Source: Chloroflexota bacterium
Lineage (GTDB): Bacteria; Chloroflexota; Anaerolineae; Aggregatilineales; Aggregatilineaceae
Reading direction: 5' to 3'
Assembly (NCBI GenBank): GCA_016234525.1
Contig: JACRBK010000133.1
Span: forward strand, 1-9,512
Length of the DNA stretch: 9,512 nt
Shown here: positions 7,123-9,512 of the stretch, in pieces
Layout of the letters: each line of letters starts with the position of its first letter
How positions within the stretch are numbered: position 1 is the first letter of the stretch
The notes under the pieces: model-generated
What the model saw: only the letters and a program-made list of their open reading frames with translations
The model's database searches: none
Told to the model about the DNA's origin: nothing
Position numbers and translations under genes: made by a program

Positions 7123-7225
7123 CCGCTGCGCCAGGCCATCGATGTGCAGAGGCTAATCTGAGCGAGGATTTGAGCGATACGGGTTGGCCTGCCCGGTGTT
7201 ACGCATGAAACCCCTTTTTCTGATG

Positions 7226-7265
7226 AGGAGTGGGTGCAGTCCATACACGATCTGCGCCCACTCCT
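7226..7265. terminator. Strong hairpin between convergent genes, likely shared terminator
   Basis: AGGAGTGGGTGCAG (7226-7239) pairs with CTGCGCCCACTCCT (7252-7265) over 14 bp. There is one T/G position and a 12-nt loop. A TTTT lies at 7274-7277 on the + strand, so it fits best as the terminator of the HxlR gene. It is also placed 11 bp after the stop of the minus-strand lipoprotein gene, but no T-run follows in that direction. Confidence 0.65.
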
Positions 7266-7275
7266 GGGTAGAATT

Positions 7276-8943
7276 TTAGCGATCTACATACCGTCCGGCT
7301 AAGTGGATCAGTTCGACAAATTCGGCCACTTCTTCGTTGTCGGGAAACTCATCGGCCAGAGGGTTGGCGAAGTCCAGCAGCGCGCCATAACTGCCTTCAC
7401 GCGCCCAATAGCTGTTGCGGAGCAGTTCAGAAAGCTCGGCAACTGCCGCATGGAGCCGAAAATCAGGCGAAGCATCGTTGATACTCGGCAGCAAGTCGGC
7501 AACGGTTATTTCCTGACTGTATTCGACTACTTCGCGGGTTTCGGCGTCCTGATAACGAATATAAACGGTGGCGATCACACCCTCCACATCGGGATTTTCG
7601 AGCGCAAGTTCGTACAGAGCGGTGATGCTGTGGCCCGCGCCGACTTCACCCGCATCTACGGTGTCGTTGCGAAAATCGGTGTCGGCGATGTCGCGGTTTT
7701 CATACCCGATCAAACGGTAGCGGTCGGCCACTTCGGGGTTGAAGTCAACTTGAACTTTGGCATCATAGGCGATGACCTGTAGTGTGCCGGTCAGGTTATA
7801 GACAAACACCCGTTTCGCCTCGCGCAAGGTATCCACATAATAGTAGTTACCGTTGCCATCGTTGGCGAGCTGTTCCATCAGCACATCATTGTAATTGCCC
7901 ATGCCGAAACCGATGGTGCTGAGGGTGATCCCCTGCTCCACCTGGTCTTTGACCAGCGCCAAAATCTCATCCGGTCCGGTGACATCCACGTTCGCGACCC
8001 CATCGCTGCACACGATCAGGCGGGTAATCTCGCCATCGCGTTTGTACTCCATCGCCATGTCATAACCCAGACGCAGCCCATCTGCGACATTCGTGCTGCC
8101 TTCGGGGACAAGTGCATTAATTGCGCTCATGATGGTATCGGCATCACGGGCAGAGGTGGGTTCCAGAACCACGCGGCTGTTGGTGGTGTAGACCACAATT
8201 CCGACCCGATCATCTGGGCGTAGTTCGTCGACCAGCAGTGCCAATGCCTGTTTGACCAAACCCAGCCGGTTGTCCATATCCATACTGCCGGAGACATCGA
8301 TCACGAAGATCAATAGGGCCGGAGTGCGGTCTTCGGGCTTGATATAGCGTCCCTGCAAGCCCACGCGCAGCAGATAATGATCGGGATACCCGAACGGCGC
8401 CGGAGCCGCCATCAAGTGAATGGCAAATGCAGGTGTCTCACCTTCAGGACCAGGATAATCCACGTCAAAATAGTTGATCATTTCTTCCGGGCGGATTGCT
8501 TCGGGTGGCGGAAGTTGGCCCACGTCGCTCAGGTAACTGCGCGCCAGGGTATAAGCCGCCGTGTCAACATCCATGGCGAAGGTGCTGAAGTGATCGTCCT
8601 CAGTGTCGATCAGAGGATTAACGCCGTACTCCTGGAAAAACATATCTGCCGGATCAGGCTGTTCCGGGGTTGGTTCTATGTCAGGGGCGCTACTAGGGGT
8701 TGCCAAAACCTCCAACCCAGACGCTGGAGCGTCGCTAGCAGTGGTGCCCATGGCTGCCGCAGGTGGGGCCAGCAGTGAATCAACCGGTTCTGACGCAGCT
8801 TCCCCCTCCTGCATTTCCACCGCAGCCATAGTAGGTGCCGTGGTATTCTTCACATCTTTTTTGTCTTCTTTGCCACAAGCTGTCATCAGGAGTGGCACCA
8901 CAAGCGCGAAAAGGGCTATACTCCATATCACTTTGCGGTTCAT
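7276..8943 (-). CDS. VWA-domain lipoprotein, YfbK type
   Basis: It is a predicted exported, lipid-anchored protein with a metal-dependent von Willebrand factor A domain. The function is unknown; protein-protein binding at the cell surface is likely. The 555 residues begin with a signal peptide (K4, hydrophobic 6-19) and a lipobox LMTAC with C23 as the lipidation site. Residues 24-100 form a low-complexity A/P/E/S linker. The YfbK N-terminal domain follows (about 98-200, with FSTFAMDVDTAAYTLAR and IRPEEMINYF). The VWA domain (about 208-385) keeps the complete MIDAS: D216, S218, S220 (DVSGS), T284 and D314. The C-terminal YfbK-type domain (DUF3520) covers about 395-550. ATG 8943 is preceded by a strong AAGGAGAA ribosome site (complement of 8949-8956). 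Nothing in the neighbouring genes points to a partner. In other bacteria, relatives are scattered and mostly uncharacterised. Confidence 0.92.
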   Translation of the reverse strand: MNRKVIWSIALFALVVPLLMTACGKEDKKDVKNTTAPTMAAVEMQEGEAASEPVDSLLAPPAAAMGTTASDAPASGLEVLATPSSAPDIEPTPEQPDPADMFFQEYGVNPLIDTEDDHFSTFAMDVDTAAYTLARSYLSDVGQLPPPEAIRPEEMINYFDVDYPGPEGETPAFAIHLMAAPAPFGYPDHYLLRVGLQGRYIKPEDRTPALLIFVIDVSGSMDMDNRLGLVKQALALLVDELRPDDRVGIVVYTTNSRVVLEPTSARDADTIMSAINALVPEGSTNVADGLRLGYDMAMEYKRDGEITRLIVCSDGVANVDVTGPDEILALVKDQVEQGITLSTIGFGMGNYNDVLMEQLANDGNGNYYYVDTLREAKRVFVYNLTGTLQVIAYDAKVQVDFNPEVADRYRLIGYENRDIADTDFRNDTVDAGEVGAGHSITALYELALENPDVEGVIATVYIRYQDAETREVVEYSQEITVADLLPSINDASPDFRLHAAVAELSELLRNSYWAREGSYGALLDFANPLADEFPDNEEVAEFVELIHLAGRYVDR

Positions 8944-9002
8944 CTTGTTCTCCTTAGTTGCGGATGACTGATCCCCATGCTAAGAACAAGACGGACCGCA
9001 TT

Positions 9003-9125
9003 CTATTTTGGTTCCAAATTCGCACTGGAACCATAAGCCTCTAGGGGCAGGTTTACCTGAGTCCATGCGCCAGCAGGTAAGGTAATCTGACCGGCATCCG
9101 CAGCATTACGATCTATGTTGGGCAA
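9003..9125 (-). pseudogene. Possible remnant of a glycosidase C-terminal domain
   Basis: The minus strand reads as 40 codons between an in-frame TAG (9126-9128) and TAG (9003-9005), with no start codon or ribosome site. The peptide begins LPNIDRNAADAG and continues ITLPAGAWTQVNLPLEAYGS before ending NLEPK. The pattern (N-D/R-x-A, then beta-strand TLPAG-x-W, then LPL-x-AYG-x-x-x-L-x-P) resembles the closing beta-sandwich strands of alpha-amylase-type and related glycosidases. It lies in the 209-bp gap between the lipoprotein and flavin oxidoreductase genes, with no room for the rest of a gene. The resemblance is by eye only, and a chance reading frame is a real alternative. Confidence 0.3.
9009..9033. 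repeat. Short inverted repeat upstream of the VWA lipoprotein gene
   Basis: TGGTTCCA (9009-9016) and TGGAACCA (9026-9033) are perfect 8-bp complements around a 9-nt spacer, 66 bp upstream of the lipoprotein start. On the minus strand TAGAAT (9005-9000), a possible -10 element, follows at once, but no convincing -35 hexamer is seen. It could be an operator or a chance palindrome. It overlaps the coding-like remnant described for 9003-9125. Confidence 0.35.
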
Positions 9126-9152
9126 CTACATACTGATAATAATCGCGTCGTT

Positions 9153-9512
9153 TTATTTGCCTATCTCTTGCTTTTTTAATTGAGAAAGCTGATTAAATTC
9201 TTCACGCTCTTTATAGAATTCGTCTAAGGGATAACACCCCGATACCAACCCTTTGCGCGGCGCCGTCGTACAATCACTAAAGGTGCGGCAAATACGTTTA
9301 CGTTGAAGTGGTTTTCCGGCTAAGACATCGGCAGGTAGTTCTGGATATGAAAGCACTAAACGCCCAATGCCTACAAAGTCTGCCATGCCCGTGCGAACAA
9401 CATATTGAGCGACATTCGGCAGCCATTCCTGCAAATACGAATAGCCAGATCCGACCAGCGTCAGCTCAGGTTGGTGTCTTTTAAGCTGCGCCGTGACCTG
9501 AATCTGCCGCGC
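9153..9512 (-). CDS. Old Yellow Enzyme-family NADH:flavin oxidoreductase, C-terminal part (cut by window end)
   Basis: It is the last 119 residues of an FMN-dependent ene-reductase-type oxidoreductase whose N-terminal part lies beyond the window. The frame stays open to position 9512. The TTG at 9434 is internal, because family-like sequence continues before it (LVGSGYSYLQEWLPN). The end of a TIM barrel is visible: TLVGSGYSYLQ and DFVGIGRLVLSYPELPADVL carry the glycine-rich phosphate-binding turns for FMN, as in OYE and 2,4-dienoyl-CoA reductase. The tail KRICRTFSDCTTAPRKGLVS, followed by GCYPLDEFYK, has three cysteines (C-x6-C-x11-C) and is typical of a subgroup of these proteins. The protein ends in a short charged, glutamine-rich tail. 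The substrate is unknown. The gene is AT-richer than the centre of the window. Confidence 0.82.
   Translation of the reverse strand, partial: ARQIQVTAQLKRHQPELTLVGSGYSYLQEWLPNVAQYVVRTGMADFVGIGRLVLSYPELPADVLAGKPLQRKRICRTFSDCTTAPRKGLVSGCYPLDEFYKEREEFNQLSQLKKQEIGK

Noticed and set aside
7123..7225. Small gene or RNA in the gap after the HxlR gene
   Set aside because: No frame with a ribosome site and no convincing structure was seen before the terminator hairpin at 7226.
9048..9080. CAGGT-TT-ACCTG palindrome and the TTACCTG/CAGGTAA inverted repeat as an operator
   Set aside because: The repeats are short, lie over 100 bp from the lipoprotein start, and overlap the coding-like remnant, so codon content can explain them.

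Overview
The window reads as part of a free-living heterotrophic bacterium, most plausibly a Chloroflexota (Anaerolineae-like) genome. That placement is an inference from three things: carbohydrate uptake by an ABC transporter rather than a Sus system, mixed GC content, and a YfbK-type von Willebrand lipoprotein. No rRNA or other phylogenetic marker is present, so the taxon is a weak call.

Positions 2-5675 (+ strand) hold the distal part of a uronic-acid glycan utilisation operon. The order is an inner-membrane ABC sugar permease (MalG type), a GH2 beta-glucuronidase (UidA-like), a GH88 unsaturated glucuronyl hydrolase and a heparinase II/III-family polysaccharide lyase. The three enzymes are packed with 2 and 13 bp gaps and none has a visible signal peptide. 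The inferred scheme is that oligosaccharides are imported by the ABC system. The lyase then cleaves them inside the cell by beta-elimination, GH88 removes the resulting 4,5-unsaturated uronic acid, and the beta-glucuronidase removes saturated terminal glucuronic acid. The substrate could be a glycosaminoglycan or another glucuronate-containing polymer. The permease is visibly AT-richer than the enzyme genes.

Positions 5676-7122 begin with an 11-bp perfect inverted repeat between convergent genes. A divergent pair follows: a QorB/YtfG-like NmrA-family NAD(P)H-dependent oxidoreductase (- strand) and an HxlR/DUF24-family regulator (+ strand). The regulator has the N-terminal cysteine typical of thiol-based quinone or electrophile sensors. 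The 97-bp shared spacer carries repeated TTACTATA elements that are good operator candidates.

Positions 7123-9005 contain a strong 14-bp hairpin, likely a terminator shared by convergent genes, then a lipoprotein with a YfbK-type VWA domain and an intact metal-binding site (- strand). Positions 9003-9512 contain a short coding-like remnant that resembles the C-terminal end of a glycosidase, and then the C-terminal 119 residues of an Old Yellow Enzyme-family flavin oxidoreductase running off the window (- strand). No rRNA, tRNA, CRISPR array or insertion sequence was seen.
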